DNA of 64,000 nt from Williamsia maris (GTDB taxonomy: Bacteria; Actinomycetota; Actinomycetes; Mycobacteriales; Mycobacteriaceae): assembly GCF_024171815.1 (NCBI RefSeq), contig NZ_JAMTCJ010000002.1, positions 806,001-870,000 of the forward strand. Direction: 5' to 3'. The notes beneath the pieces were generated by a model. The model saw only the letters and a list, made by a program, of their open reading frames with translations. It did not search any database and was not told the origin of the DNA. Shown piece by piece: positions 53,453 to 62,938 of this stretch; the first letter of the stretch is position 1, and each line of letters opens with the position of its first letter. The translations under genes were made by a program, and so were the position numbers.

Positions 53453-56400
53453 CTACTCGCCGTTGTTGTTCCGACGACGTAGCAGCTCCTGGACGCTGAT
53501 CTGGCGATCATCGCCCCGCTCGTGCCGACGGCCACTGGAATCGTGGTCGTCGGTTCGGTCGTCGGACGGGTCGTCGCGCGAATCGTCCTCGGGACTCAAC
53601 GACGCGATCAGCGGACGATCGTTGCGCTGGTCCTGCAGGGACGGACGCCGACCCAGCGGGCCACGGTCATCCGACCCGGACGGTGCGGCGGGGGGTCGGG
53701 CGCCGGTGCGCTCGGGCGGCACCGGACGTCCACCCCGCACCGGCATCGGCTCCGGGCCGCGCCCGGTGGCCGGACCTGCGGATGCGGGAGCGCCGTTCGA
53801 CACGGCCGACGAGCCGTTGGAACGGGGCTGGTCGCCGCCGCTCGGGGGCCGGGCACTGATGGCCCCGCCGAGGCGGATGCCGCTGTCGCCGAGGCTCCAG
53901 CCGCCGGTGTCCGGCCGCGAACTGTTCGCGCGTCCACGGGGCGAACCGGTTCCGGCGGGCGCCGGCGGTCGGGTGCTGGTCGTGGTCTCCCGGCTGGGGC
54001 GCGGAGGTGCGATGGGCCCGCTGTCCGGCGGGGGCGGCGGACGTCGCGGACCGACGGGTGCGTCGGCGTCGACCCGACGCACCTTCGGACGGACCGGCCC
54101 GTCGTGCGGCGACTGATCCCGCGAGGGAGGACCACCGCGACCGACGGCGGGTCGTGGGGGCAGCGGTCGGCCGTCCCGCGGCGGGACACGGTCAGGGGTT
54201 ACGCGTTCCGGACCGGCCGGACGTGGTGCGGCAGGCCGGGTTCCGGCGCCGCGACCACTGCCTGCTGCGGCCATCGCCATCGTGGGGACCTGTGCGACAA
54301 CGGTTCCCGCGTCCCGACTCGAACCCGGGATGGTCGCGCGGCCGGGCTCGTCGTCGAGGATGGTCTCACCGAGACCGATCTTGCGCTGGACGGCCTGCAT
54401 CCACTTCGGTGCCCACCAGCAGTCGTCGCCGAGCAGCTTCATGATCGCGGGGACCAGCAGCATGCGGATGACCGTGGCGTCGAGGATCAGTGCCGCGATG
54501 ATGCCGAACGCGATGTACTTCATCATCACGATCTCGGAGAACCCGAACGCGCCGACCACCACCACGAGGATCGCCGCGGCCGCGGTGATGATGCGACCGG
54601 TGTGCGCGGTACCGCTGCGGATGGCCTCGGTGGTCGTCGCGCCCTTCTGTCTCGCCTCCACCATTCGAGACAACAGGAACACCTCGTAGTCGGTGGACAA
54701 CCCGTAGATGATCGCGATGATCAGGACCAGGACCGCCGACATCAGCGGTCCCGGGGTGAAGTTGAACAGCGATGAGCCGTGTCCGTCGATGAAGATCCAG
54801 GTCAGCACGCCGAGCGTGGAGCCGAGGCCCAGCGCCGACATCAGGGCCGCCTTGATCGGCAACACCACCGACCCGAACTGCAGGAACATCAACAGGAACG
54901 TCACCACGATCAACATCACCGCCATGAGCGGCAGGTCGTCGAGCAGGGCGTCGATGGAGTCCTGGGTCAGCGCGGGCGTCCCGGCCACGTACATCGTGAG
55001 GCCCTGGGTGTCGATCGCGCGCAACGCCTTGACCGCGTCACCCGCGGTGTTGCGGTCGATGAGACCCGCCGACATCTGGACCACACCGGTGTTCGTGCCC
55101 TCGATGCTGCCCGTCTGCGCACCCTGGGCGCTGTCGAGGCTGAACTGCTTGGTGAAGCCGGGGATCTTGTTGGCCTCGTCGGCGATGGTCTGGAGCTTTG
55201 TGCCGTCGTCGTTGCTGTTCTCGTCGTAGGGGATGACGAGCTTGATGTCCTCGGTGCGCTGCGTCGGGAAGATGCGGTCGAAATCCTGCTGCGCGCTACG
55301 GAAGTCATTGCCCGGCGGCAGGTACTTCTCGGTGATGCCGCCGAACGAGATGTTGCTGAACGGGATGATGAGAACGAGCAGCAGCAGGACCGTCGGGATC
55401 GCGGTCTTGAGCGGGTGCCGCATGACCCAGCCGGCGAGCTTGCCCCAGAAGCCGTCCTCGATCTCCTTCTTGGTCTTGGTGCGACGCAGGAACTTGAAAC
55501 CGAGCATGTCGATGCGCGTCCCGAGGATCCCGAGGATGCCGGGTAGCACCGTCACCGACAGCAGCGCCGCGAGACTGACCGCGCAGATCGCGCCGTAGGC
55601 GACCGACTTGAGGAAGCCCTGCGGGAAGATGAGCAGACACGCCAGGGCCGCGACGATGATCGTCGCCGAGAACACCACCGTCTGACCGGCGGTCATCACC
55701 GTTCTTCGCACCGCGAGTTTCGGCGGATAACCCTCCGCCAATTCTTCTCGGAATCTGCTGACGATGAACAACCCGTAGTCGATGGCGATGCCCAGACCGA
55801 TCAGCGAGATGACCGGTTGCGCGAAGAAGTTGACCTCGGTGGTCTGGGCCAGGGCGTTGAGGATGCCGGTGGCGCCGGCGATGGTGAGGCCACCGATGAC
55901 GACCGGCAGCACCGCGGCCACGACGCCACCGAAGATGAAGAAGAGCATCAGCGCGACCAGCGGCAGCGCGATGACCTCGGCGCGCGTGGTGTCCTCGGCA
56001 GTGCCGTTGGAGATCGCGTTGGCGATCGGTTGCAGACCGGCCAGTTGGAACTTCGCCCCGGGGAGGTCGTAGCGGCCGTCGATGTTGTCGAAGGCCGGTT
56101 CGAGCTTCTTGTAGTTGTTGAGGACGGTGGTGTCGTCGTCGCCGCGGACGCCGATGCTGATGAAGGCGTGGTCGCGGGACGCGTCGAAGGTCTGCGCCCG
56201 GATCTGGTCCTGGGCGGCCTTCGCGGCGGTGCTGGTGGCAGGCGCGAACGGGTCGATGATGCCCGGGTCGTTGCGGTCGACGACGTCGCTGTGATCGCGG
56301 ATCATCTCGTCGACGAACTTCTCGACCTTGGTGCCGAACGCGGCGTCGTCGACCTTGGTCCCCGACGGCGGCGTGATCAGCAGGACGATGTCGGACTTGT

Positions 56401-56593
56401 GGTCGCGGCCGAACGTGGTGTCGGCGAGCTGCGATCCCTTCACCGACTGCGAACCGTCGTCGAAGAACCCGCTCTGGGAGAGGTTCTTGCCGAGACCGAG
56501 GCCGTAGAGGCCGAGGCCGCCCATCAGGACGATCATCACGGCGATGACCGCGAAGCGCATCCGGTACACGAATGTGCCAATGGCTCCGAACAC
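53453..56593 (-). CDS. mmpL3: MmpL3-like trehalose monomycolate exporter
   Basis: A 1046-residue RND transporter matching MmpL3, the essential flippase/exporter of trehalose monomycolate. Twelve helices (to about residue 735) and two porter domains; the proton-relay pairs are Asp272-Tyr273 (GIAIDYGLF) and Asp635-Tyr636 (LSTDYEVF). After CWWAPKWMQAVQRKIGLG comes a 300-residue Pro/Arg/Asp-rich disordered tail ending ISVQELLRRRNNNGE, longer than in many mycobacterial MmpL3 proteins. The start is GTG 56593 with GAGAGGAT upstream. Neighbours (flippase and AI-2E genes, NYN, trmB, pckG) keep the Rv0204c-Rv0211 order. Its presence argues for a mycolic-acid envelope. Confidence 0.95.
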   Translation of the reverse strand: MFGAIGTFVYRMRFAVIAVMIVLMGGLGLYGLGLGKNLSQSGFFDDGSQSVKGSQLADTTFGRDHKSDIVLLITPPSGTKVDDAAFGTKVEKFVDEMIRDHSDVVDRNDPGIIDPFAPATSTAAKAAQDQIRAQTFDASRDHAFISIGVRGDDDTTVLNNYKKLEPAFDNIDGRYDLPGAKFQLAGLQPIANAISNGTAEDTTRAEVIALPLVALMLFFIFGGVVAAVLPVVIGGLTIAGATGILNALAQTTEVNFFAQPVISLIGLGIAIDYGLFIVSRFREELAEGYPPKLAVRRTVMTAGQTVVFSATIIVAALACLLIFPQGFLKSVAYGAICAVSLAALLSVTVLPGILGILGTRIDMLGFKFLRRTKTKKEIEDGFWGKLAGWVMRHPLKTAIPTVLLLLVLIIPFSNISFGGITEKYLPPGNDFRSAQQDFDRIFPTQRTEDIKLVIPYDENSNDDGTKLQTIADEANKIPGFTKQFSLDSAQGAQTGSIEGTNTGVVQMSAGLIDRNTAGDAVKALRAIDTQGLTMYVAGTPALTQDSIDALLDDLPLMAVMLIVVTFLLMFLQFGSVVLPIKAALMSALGLGSTLGVLTWIFIDGHGSSLFNFTPGPLMSAVLVLIIAIIYGLSTDYEVFLLSRMVEARQKGATTTEAIRSGTAHTGRIITAAAAILVVVVGAFGFSEIVMMKYIAFGIIAALILDATVIRMLLVPAIMKLLGDDCWWAPKWMQAVQRKIGLGETILDDEPGRATIPGSSRDAGTVVAQVPTMAMAAAGSGRGAGTRPAAPRPAGPERVTPDRVPPRDGRPLPPRPAVGRGGPPSRDQSPHDGPVRPKVRRVDADAPVGPRRPPPPPDSGPIAPPRPSRETTTSTRPPAPAGTGSPRGRANSSRPDTGGWSLGDSGIRLGGAISARPPSGGDQPRSNGSSAVSNGAPASAGPATGRGPEPMPVRGGRPVPPERTGARPPAAPSGSDDRGPLGRRPSLQDQRNDRPLIASLSPEDDSRDDPSDDRTDDHDSSGRRHERGDDRQISVQELLRRRNNNGE

Positions 56594-56738
56594 CGGTTAC
56601 ATCCTCTCGAAGGTCGTGGGGGAAGTCGTCGCAGCGCAGCGCGTGATCGCTCACACGGGGGTTGCCAGCACCGATTGTCTCAGCTCACCGAGCCGATCGG
56701 TGCTTCTGCCAGCGACTCCTTAGCGTTCCCACATTGTC

Positions 56739-56752
56739 GGTCCCGAAGGACC
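56739..56752 (-). terminator. UUCG-tetraloop hairpin after the NYN gene
   Basis: On the minus strand GGTCC-TTCG-GGACC forms a five-pair stem capped by a TTCG tetraloop, four bases after the NYN stop. No T-run follows. It separates the trmB-NYN unit from mmpL3 downstream, whose own promoter would lie in 56594-56738. Confidence 0.4.
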
Positions 56753-56756
56753 CTGA

Positions 56757-57476
56757 CTAGTTCTGACGGCCGGAGAGCAGCGCCGTCAACGGACGGAACG
56801 GGGCCAACCAGGCACCGTCGTCGGGCAGCGAATCGAGGTTGATCCGCGGCAGCGGTTCCCGGAACACCCCGGGGATGTCCTCGAGATCGACGAAGTCGAC
56901 GATGTCGGAGGTGACCGCCCAGCTGGCGTGCTCCCGGAAACCCAGGACCGTGACGGGGGTGCCGTCACCTGCGACGTCCTCGAGCGGCTCTCGGAAGGCC
57001 TGACCGTCGGCTGAGGCCACGATCAGCCCCGCCAGCCCCACAGTGTGCCTGCGCAACTCGATGTGGTCGAGCATGTCCGAATCGACGTCGGTGTCGTCGG
57101 CGAGCTTGGGCTTGGCGAAAACGGCGAAGCCCACGTTACGCAACGCCTCGACCCACGGCCGGACCACTTCGGCGCTGCCGGGGACGATGTTGGTGAACAC
57201 GGTCGCCTCGGGTTCGACCTCGCCCTCGTACCCGGCCGAGATGTCGGCGGTGCGCGCGAGCAGCCACCGCCCGAGTGCGTCGAAGCGTGGTCGGTGGGCG
57301 GTGGTGGGCCGTCCGCCGAGGATCGATCCGAGACCCATGTCGAGGTTGGGGGCGTCCCAGACGAGCAGGACCCGCGACGCCGGGCTGGTGCCCGAGATGG
57401 TCCGGGCGACCCCGGGCCCCTCGGCGGTCCCGGTGCCGTACCCGCCCATGTTCGGTGACGCTGCGTCGACGGCCAT
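56757..57476 (-). CDS. NYN-domain protein (Rv0207c-like)
   Basis: A 239-residue protein with a PIN-like NYN fold: LLVWDAPNLDMGLGSILGG near residue 38 (the first acidic residue), ISAGYEGEVEPEATVFTNIV, DSDMLDHIELRRHTVGLAGL, IVASADGQAFREPL (second acidic cluster) and VTVLGFREHASW. The fold is shared with RNases of the PIN/NYN group, but nuclease activity is unproven here. The ATG at 57476 overlaps the trmB stop by four bases (ATGA), so it is translationally coupled to the tRNA methyltransferase. Location between trmB and mmpL3 equals M. tuberculosis Rv0207c. Confidence 0.85.
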   Translation of the reverse strand: MAVDAASPNMGGYGTGTAEGPGVARTISGTSPASRVLLVWDAPNLDMGLGSILGGRPTTAHRPRFDALGRWLLARTADISAGYEGEVEPEATVFTNIVPGSAEVVRPWVEALRNVGFAVFAKPKLADDTDVDSDMLDHIELRRHTVGLAGLIVASADGQAFREPLEDVAGDGTPVTVLGFREHASWAVTSDIVDFVDLEDIPGVFREPLPRINLDSLPDDGAWLAPFRPLTALLSGRQN

Positions 57477-58234
57477 CAGTGGTCTCCTGCCCTGGGGATG
57501 CGCCGGAGGACGAACTCGGTGACCGAGCGTCCCTCGCGGTCGGCGCGGCCCTCGAATTTGGTGGTCGGTCGATCCAGCGAGAACGGTGCCTCGCCCTCGA
57601 GCGGGACCAACAGTTCCTGCGCGGCGAGTTCCTCGGCGATCCACTCGGCGTAGTCGGCGTGGTCGGTGGCGATGTGTACGACACCGTCGTCGACGACCGC
57701 GTCGGCGATGAGTCCCAGCGTGCCGGACTGGATCAGCCGACGCTTGTGGTGCCGCGCCTTGGGCCAGGGGTCGGGGAAGAAGATGCGGATGCCTGCGAAG
57801 AACGCGGTCGGGACCATCTCGCGCAGCACCACGACGGCGTCGCCGCGGACGATGCGGATGTTGTCGATGTCCTCGCGCTGGATGAAGCCCAGGAGCTGGG
57901 CGAGCCCGGGCTTGTAGACCTCCACCGCCAGCACGTCGATCTCCGGTTCGAGTTTCGCCATCGCCGCGGTCGAGGTGCCGGTGCCCGATCCGATCTCCAT
58001 GATCACCGGCGCGCTGCGCCCGAACCACTGCTCGAGATCGAGGCGCGTGTCCGTGGCGTCGCGACCGACGATCGGCCACAATGTCTCCCAGTTGTGCTGC
58101 TGGGCGGGGGTGAGCGACCCGCGTCGCGACCGGAAACTGGTCACCCGGGGATACAACCGAGCCCGATCCCGCAGATCCTCGGCGGTCAGCGGTGCCGGAT
58201 CGGCGGTTGCGGCGGGTCGCTCGGTGTTCTCCAC
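57476..58234 (-). CDS. trmB: tRNA (guanine-N7-)-methyltransferase TrmB
   Basis: A 252-residue SAM-dependent enzyme that makes m7G46 in the tRNA variable loop. Motif I is VIMEIGSGTGTSTAAMA, motif II DVLAVEVYKPGLAQL, and the TrmB-specific block is IRIFFPDPWPKARHHKRRLI; TTKFEGRADREGRSVTEFVL near the C-terminus completes the family pattern. I chose GTG 58234 (GTG GAG AAC ACC GAG), the nearest in-frame start; the open frame extends much further without ribosome sites. It is followed by the coupled NYN gene, the arrangement of Rv0208c-Rv0207c. Confidence 0.95.
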   Translation of the reverse strand: MENTERPAATADPAPLTAEDLRDRARLYPRVTSFRSRRGSLTPAQQHNWETLWPIVGRDATDTRLDLEQWFGRSAPVIMEIGSGTGTSTAAMAKLEPEIDVLAVEVYKPGLAQLLGFIQREDIDNIRIVRGDAVVVLREMVPTAFFAGIRIFFPDPWPKARHHKRRLIQSGTLGLIADAVVDDGVVHIATDHADYAEWIAEELAAQELLVPLEGEAPFSLDRPTTKFEGRADREGRSVTEFVLRRIPRAGDH

Positions 58235-58316
58235 CCTGACATGGTGGCGTATCCGGCCGATTGTGCACAGCTGGGTCGGGTGTCGGGCAGGCGTGAACGT
58301 GCAGGAGGGGACGGTC

Positions 58317-59156
58317 GTGACGCTGGATGTGACGAGCGCCGAACTCGATCGCGCGTCGGAATTCGTGACCGATCTGCTCACCCGTTTCCCCGACTCGGCC
58401 GAACTCCACCGCGCCGCACGTGAGCTCGACGGTCGACTGCGGGTCGCTGTGCGTGGGCGTGCGGGCACCGGGCGCGACACCATGGCGCGCGCGGTCCGGG
58501 AGCGGCTCGCGGTCACCCCGATCGGTCCCGGCGACGACGACACCGACGCCGACGTCTGGCTGTACGTCCTGGTGGGCTGGCCGCGTCCCGCCGACCGCGT
58601 CGCGCTGCGCCGACTGCCGCCGGAGCGCACGGTGCTCGCGCTGGGCAAGGCCGACACCCTCGGATCGTGGGAGGACGCCGAGGAGACCGCGCGGGCCTGT
58701 GCGCGTGACCTGGGCCGATCGGTCCATCCGACGATGCCGCTGCTGGCGTGCGCCGACCTCGTCGACGAGGAATTCGAGCTGCTGGCGCAGATGCTGCGTG
58801 ACGACGAGCCCATGCCGTCGATGGCCGCGCACTTCATCACCGGCGACCGCGCCGAGCGAACCCTGCGCACCGGTCTGCTGCGGCGCCTCGACCAGTTCGG
58901 CATCCTCAGCGCGCTCGACCTCCTCGAGGCCGGCGCCGACGCGGACACCCCGCTCGACCGCCGTGCCCTCGAATACCTGCTGCACCGACAGAGCGGGATC
59001 CCGGGCCTGGCGGCCCCGCTCGCGGCGACGCTGGACGCGGTACGTGTGCGCCGACTGCACGGTGTCGTCGGATTGCTCGACCGTGTCGCGGCGAGCGGGA
59101 CGGCCCGCGATGAGATCGAACACACCCTGTCGCGACTCGTCTGGGTCGACGCGTGA
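58317..59156 (+). CDS. Degenerate GTPase-like protein (Rv0209-like)
   Basis: A 279-residue cytoplasmic protein of unknown function, by position the counterpart of M. tuberculosis Rv0209. RVAVRGRAGTGRDTMARAV (about residues 40-58) is a P-loop in which the invariant Lys is Arg (GRAGTGRDT for GxxGxGKST). VWLYVLVGWPRPADRV follows where a G3 strand would lie, and VLALGKADTLGSW looks like an NKxD base motif with Gly for Asn. The second half (about 170-275) is helical, possibly stalk-like. The GTG at 58317 follows GGAGGGG. It overlaps the next gene by four bases (GTGA), and the two have parallel degeneracy, suggesting a paired GTPase-derived system. Confidence 0.75.
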   Translation: MTLDVTSAELDRASEFVTDLLTRFPDSAELHRAARELDGRLRVAVRGRAGTGRDTMARAVRERLAVTPIGPGDDDTDADVWLYVLVGWPRPADRVALRRLPPERTVLALGKADTLGSWEDAEETARACARDLGRSVHPTMPLLACADLVDEEFELLAQMLRDDEPMPSMAAHFITGDRAERTLRTGLLRRLDQFGILSALDLLEAGADADTPLDRRALEYLLHRQSGIPGLAAPLAATLDAVRVRRLHGVVGLLDRVAASGTARDEIEHTLSRLVWVDA

Positions 59157-60469
59157 GCGGCGGGGTGGTCGTCGCCGGCGTCGGCCGATCCGGGGCCGCG
59201 ACGCTGATCGACGCCCTGGCGGTGGTCGATCCCGGTCTGCGCGTCGAGCGGTATCGCGGGGACCTCGCCGCCCACGCGGTGGTCGGGCTGCTCGTCATCG
59301 ACCCGTCGTCGGTCGCGGGGGACTCCGACCGCGCCCTGCTCGACGAGCTGCGGTCCTCGGTCGGTGTCGCCGCGGTCGTCTGCACCAAGGTCGACGCGTT
59401 CTGGGACTGGCCGACGAACGCCAAGGCCAGCCGACGCGTCCTGGACCCCACCGAGGCGCTCCCGGTGTTCGCCGTGTCCGGGGCCGCCGCGGTCGCCGGA
59501 GCCGCCGACGAGTCCGGCGTGGACGAGCTCGCCCGCTGGATCCGGGAGCACACCGACGACGACCCGACGCGGATCAGCGCACGGACCGCCGCCGCGCGGT
59601 CGGCGGTCGCCCAGGAGATCGATCGACGTCCGTCCACCGCCACACCGGTCACCGCCGAGGTGTTGGTCGCGACCCGCGCCCGTCTGGTGCGCTCCCGCGA
59701 CCGCGGTCGCGCCGACCGGCTCGGCGCACTGCGCGGAGGGCTCAACCGGGTGCGGTCCGGCGCCGTCGCCGACCTCGACGCCGGCATCCGCGACATCGGC
59801 GCGCGGTCACGGGACGCCGTCGGTGGTCTGCGCCGCGCCGACGTCGACCGGCACGCGATCTGGCTGGCGTCGGCGGTGACCGAGCTGCGGGACCGGCTCG
59901 ACGCGGGGGTGCGCGACGACCTCGACCGCATCCGTTCGGTGGCGCTGCTCGGCGTCGAACCGGTGTCCCCGGACCCAGCCCCGGTGCCCGAACGCGCGCC
60001 GGTCACCCTGCGACCGCACACCGAACGACGCCGCACGGCCGAGGATGCGCTGGTGGTCCTCCTCGGGGCCTCCGCCGGCATCGGGCTGGGCCGCCTGGTC
60101 GTCACGCCGCTCGCCGGGGTGCACACCCTGCAGTGGATCAGCATGCCGCTGGCCCTGATCGTGGGTGTGGGCGTCGCGGCGCTGGTGGTGCGGCTGCGCA
60201 GGATCGGTGCGCTGCGTGCGCAGATGCGGTCCTGGTCCGCCGACGCGCTGGCCGAGGCCCGCGCGAGCATCGAACACGACGTCGTCGGGGCGGTCACCGC
60301 GGCCGAACCGGTCGTCGCCGGACAGGTGATGCGGCATTACGAGCGACGGGCTCGGATGATCGCCGACGACGTCGCCCGCATCGACACCGAGATCCGGGCG
60401 CGCCGGGCGGATGCACGCGATGGAACCCCGATCGCCCGCGCCGCGTCCAACACGTCGGGCCCTGTCTGA
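59153..60469 (+). CDS. Degenerate GTPase/dynamin-like membrane protein (Rv0210-like)
   Basis: A 438-residue protein, position of Rv0210. The N-terminus VVVAGVGRSGAATLIDALA is a P-loop-like strand-loop-helix without the Lys, AVVCTKVDAFWDW resembles a G4 TKxD motif, and FAVSGAAAVAG an SA-type G5. Residues ~145-290 form a long Arg-rich helical region (ARLVRSRDRGRADRLGALRG). Two hydrophobic segments follow (about 297-315 and 330-350), then a further coiled segment (ADALAEARASIEHDV). This resembles dynamin-like or IniA-type proteins with a degenerate nucleotide site. It is translationally coupled to the preceding gene. Membrane remodelling is conjecture. Confidence 0.72.
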   Translation: MSGGVVVAGVGRSGAATLIDALAVVDPGLRVERYRGDLAAHAVVGLLVIDPSSVAGDSDRALLDELRSSVGVAAVVCTKVDAFWDWPTNAKASRRVLDPTEALPVFAVSGAAAVAGAADESGVDELARWIREHTDDDPTRISARTAAARSAVAQEIDRRPSTATPVTAEVLVATRARLVRSRDRGRADRLGALRGGLNRVRSGAVADLDAGIRDIGARSRDAVGGLRRADVDRHAIWLASAVTELRDRLDAGVRDDLDRIRSVALLGVEPVSPDPAPVPERAPVTLRPHTERRRTAEDALVVLLGASAGIGLGRLVVTPLAGVHTLQWISMPLALIVGVGVAALVVRLRRIGALRAQMRSWSADALAEARASIEHDVVGAVTAAEPVVAGQVMRHYERRARMIADDVARIDTEIRARRADARDGTPIARAASNTSGPV

Positions 60470-60507
60470 GCTTCGGCACTGCCTGACCTGAGGGGAGATC
60501 AGCACAC

Positions 60508-60888
60508 ATGGACGTCAGTTCACCGTTCGACGGATCCGACGACGACGCGACGGACGCGCTGCACGGGTTCGAGTCCGGGACCCATGTCGGCGCGGCCGAG
60601 CCGCTGCTCGCGTCGGCGCCGGTCCACGACCCGCACGACAACCTGTGGATCGCCGACGGCGACCGCGTCTGGGACCTCGGGCCCGCCGACGTCGATTCCG
60701 ACGCCGACGGCATTCCGGATTCCCTCACCCGCGTCGGCCCGGGCGGGGTCACCGTCTACACCGACACCGACCACGACGGACGCGTCGACGCGATCACCGA
60801 GGTGCACAGCGACGGGGCGTTCGAGTCCCGCCGACTCGACGTCGAGACCGGCGACTGGGTGCGCACCGACATTGGCAGGCTGGACTGA
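60508..60888 (+). CDS. Small acidic protein with DxDxDG calcium-binding-like repeats (DUF6802-like)
   Basis: A 126-residue, very acidic protein. Two DxDxDG-type motifs are evident, [11 protein letters not shown] and [11 protein letters not shown], of the kind that binds Ca2+ in dockerin/EF-hand or thrombospondin type-3 repeats. [20 protein letters not shown] precedes them and [18 protein letters not shown] follows. There is no signal peptide or membrane segment, so it seems cytosolic. The ATG at 60508 is preceded by GAGGGGAGA at a long spacing. It lies between the GTPase-like pair and pckG on the same strand. Function unknown. Confidence 0.7.
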   Translation: MDVSSPFDGSDDDATDALHGFESGTHVGAAEPLLASAPVHDPHDNLWIADGDRVWDLGPADVDSDADGIPDSLTRVGPGGVTVYTDTDHDGRVDAITEVHSDGAFESRRLDVETGDWVRTDIGRLD

Positions 60889-60961
60889 TCGGGGTCGAGC
60901 CGGTGACCCCGATCACCCCCGATCGCTCGATCGGTCCCCCATTGGTGGATCGGTACACGCA

Positions 60962-60975
60962 ACCAGTAACCTGGT
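60962..60975. promoter_or_regulatory. Inverted repeat in the pckG promoter region
   Basis: ACCAG-TAAC-CTGGT, perfect 5-base arms, 62 bases before the pckG start. A TAGATA further downstream (within GGGTAGATACG) may be the -10 box, placing this dyad near -40, suited to an activator or repressor such as a GntR-type protein. Confidence 0.35.
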
Positions 60976-61036
60976 CAAACACATACGGCGGGTAGATACG
61001 CGGCGCTCGCTGGTCGGCCATCCCAGGAGACACATC

Positions 61037-62860
61037 ATGACGTCAGCGACCATTCCCGGACTGGAACCCGGAAGCGCCCCGACCCGGCATCAAGAGCTGC
61101 TGGAGTGGGTTGCCGAGGTCGCTCGTCTGACGCAGCCCGACCAGGTCGTGTGGTCCGACGGCAGCGACGAGGAGTGGACGCGGCTCACCGACGAGCTCCT
61201 CGCGGCCGGCACCATCACGAAGCTGGACGAGGAGAAGCAGCCGAACTCGTTCGCCGCGAACTCCGACCCCGCCGACGTCGCGCGCGTCGAGTCCCGGACC
61301 TTCATCTGTTCCAAGCGTGAGATCGACGCCGGACCGACCAACAACTGGGTCGATCCCACCGAGATGCGCGCCACCATGACCGAGCTCTACACGGGCAGCA
61401 TGCGTGGCCGCACGATGTACGTCATCCCGTTCTGCATGGGCCCGCTCGGTGCCGACGACCCCAAGCTGGGCGTCGAGATCACCGACTCCGCGTACGTGGT
61501 GTTGTCGATGCGCATCATGACCCGCGTCGGACCCGCGGTCCTCGAGACCCTCGGCACCGACAAGTTCTTCGTCAAGGCACTGCACTCGCTGGGCGCACCG
61601 CTGCAGCCCGGCGACACCGACGTGCCGTGGCCCTGCAACACCGAGAAATACATCACCCACTTCCCCGAGGACCGCGAGATCTGGTCCTACGGTTCGGGTT
61701 ACGGCGGCAACGCCTTGCTGGGCAAGAAGTGCTACTCGCTGCGCATCGCCTCGGCCATGGCGCACGACGAGGGCTGGCTGGCCGAGCACATGCTGATCCT
61801 CAAGCTGATCAGCCCCGAGGAGAAGGCGTACTACATCGCCGCGGCGTTCCCGAGCGCGTGTGGCAAGACCAACCTCGCGATGATCCAGCCGACCATCCCG
61901 GGATGGCGCGCAGAGACCCTCGGCGACGACATCGCCTGGATGCGTTTCGGCGACGACGGCCGGCTCTACGCGGTCAACCCGGAGTTCGGTTTCTTCGGTG
62001 TCGCGCCCGGCACCAACTGGTCGTCGAACCCCAACGCCATGGAGACCCTCAAGCAGGGCAACACCATGTACACCAACGTCGCCGTCACCGACGACAAGGA
62101 CGTCTGGTGGGAGGGTCTCGAGGGCAGCCACGACCACCTCATCGACTGGCAGGGCAAGGACTGGACCCCGGAGTCCGACGGTCCCGCCGCGCACCCCAAC
62201 TCGCGCTACTGCGTGCCGATGAGCCAGTGCCCGATCATGGCCCCGGAGTGGGACGACCCGCAGGGCGTGCCCATCTCGGCGATCCTCTTCGGCGGACGCC
62301 GCAAGACCACCGTCCCGCTGGTGACCGAGGCCCGCGACTGGCAGCACGGCGTGTTCATGGGCGCCACCGTCGGCTCCGAGCAGACCGCCGCCGCCGAGGG
62401 CACCGTCGGCGCGATCCGTCGCGACCCGATGGCCATGCTCCCGTTCCTCGGCTACAACGTGGGCGACTACCTGCAGCACTGGATCGAGCTGGGCAAGAGC
62501 GCCGACGAGTCGAAGCTGCCCAAGGTCTTCTACGTCAACTGGTTCCGCCGCGGCGCCGACAAGCGCTTCCTGTGGCCCGGTTTCGGTGAGAACAGCCGCG
62601 TCCTGAAGTGGATCGTCGAGCGCATCGAGGGCACCGCCGGCGGCGTGGAGACCCCGGTCGGCATCGTCGCGACGCCCGAGGCGCTCGATCTCGACGGACT
62701 CGACGTCGACATCGACGACGTCGCCGAGGCGCTCGCGGTGAACGTCGACGAGTGGCGCGAGGAGATCCCGTCGATCGAGGAGTGGTTCTCCTTCGTCGGG
62801 GACAAGTTGCCCACCGGCATCGCCGACGAGTTCGCCGCGCTCAAGCAGCGACTCGCATAA
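61037..62860 (+). CDS. pckG: Phosphoenolpyruvate carboxykinase (GTP)
   Basis: A 607-residue GTP-dependent PEPCK, converting oxaloacetate and GTP to PEP, CO2 and GDP (gluconeogenesis; also anaplerotic in mycobacteria). The P-loop with the catalytic Cys is FPSACGKTN at residues 271-279 (Cys275). [12 protein letters not shown] binds the nucleotide, and [15 protein letters not shown] carries substrate residues. Length and motifs are those of actinobacterial PckA (Rv0211). The ATG is at 61037 with AGGAGA upstream. A 985-codon open frame on the other strand is a codon-bias shadow. It is followed by a separate secreted-protein gene. Confidence 0.97.
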   Translation: MTSATIPGLEPGSAPTRHQELLEWVAEVARLTQPDQVVWSDGSDEEWTRLTDELLAAGTITKLDEEKQPNSFAANSDPADVARVESRTFICSKREIDAGPTNNWVDPTEMRATMTELYTGSMRGRTMYVIPFCMGPLGADDPKLGVEITDSAYVVLSMRIMTRVGPAVLETLGTDKFFVKALHSLGAPLQPGDTDVPWPCNTEKYITHFPEDREIWSYGSGYGGNALLGKKCYSLRIASAMAHDEGWLAEHMLILKLISPEEKAYYIAAAFPSACGKTNLAMIQPTIPGWRAETLGDDIAWMRFGDDGRLYAVNPEFGFFGVAPGTNWSSNPNAMETLKQGNTMYTNVAVTDDKDVWWEGLEGSHDHLIDWQGKDWTPESDGPAAHPNSRYCVPMSQCPIMAPEWDDPQGVPISAILFGGRRKTTVPLVTEARDWQHGVFMGATVGSEQTAAAEGTVGAIRRDPMAMLPFLGYNVGDYLQHWIELGKSADESKLPKVFYVNWFRRGADKRFLWPGFGENSRVLKWIVERIEGTAGGVETPVGIVATPEALDLDGLDVDIDDVAEALAVNVDEWREEIPSIEEWFSFVGDKLPTGIADEFAALKQRLA

Positions 62861-62924
62861 CGTTTCGCGGTCGCACGAGTAACGCTTGTGGTCACTCGGA
62901 TAGCGCTGCGTATCGCTGATTCGG

Positions 62925-62930
62925 TAGCAT
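62925..62930 (+). promoter_or_regulatory. Possible -10 box of the secreted phytase-like gene
   Basis: TAGCAT eight bases before the ATG at 62939 suggests a leaderless or nearly leaderless transcript. No confident -35 box was found. Confidence 0.35.
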
Positions 62931-62938
62931 CCCGACCC

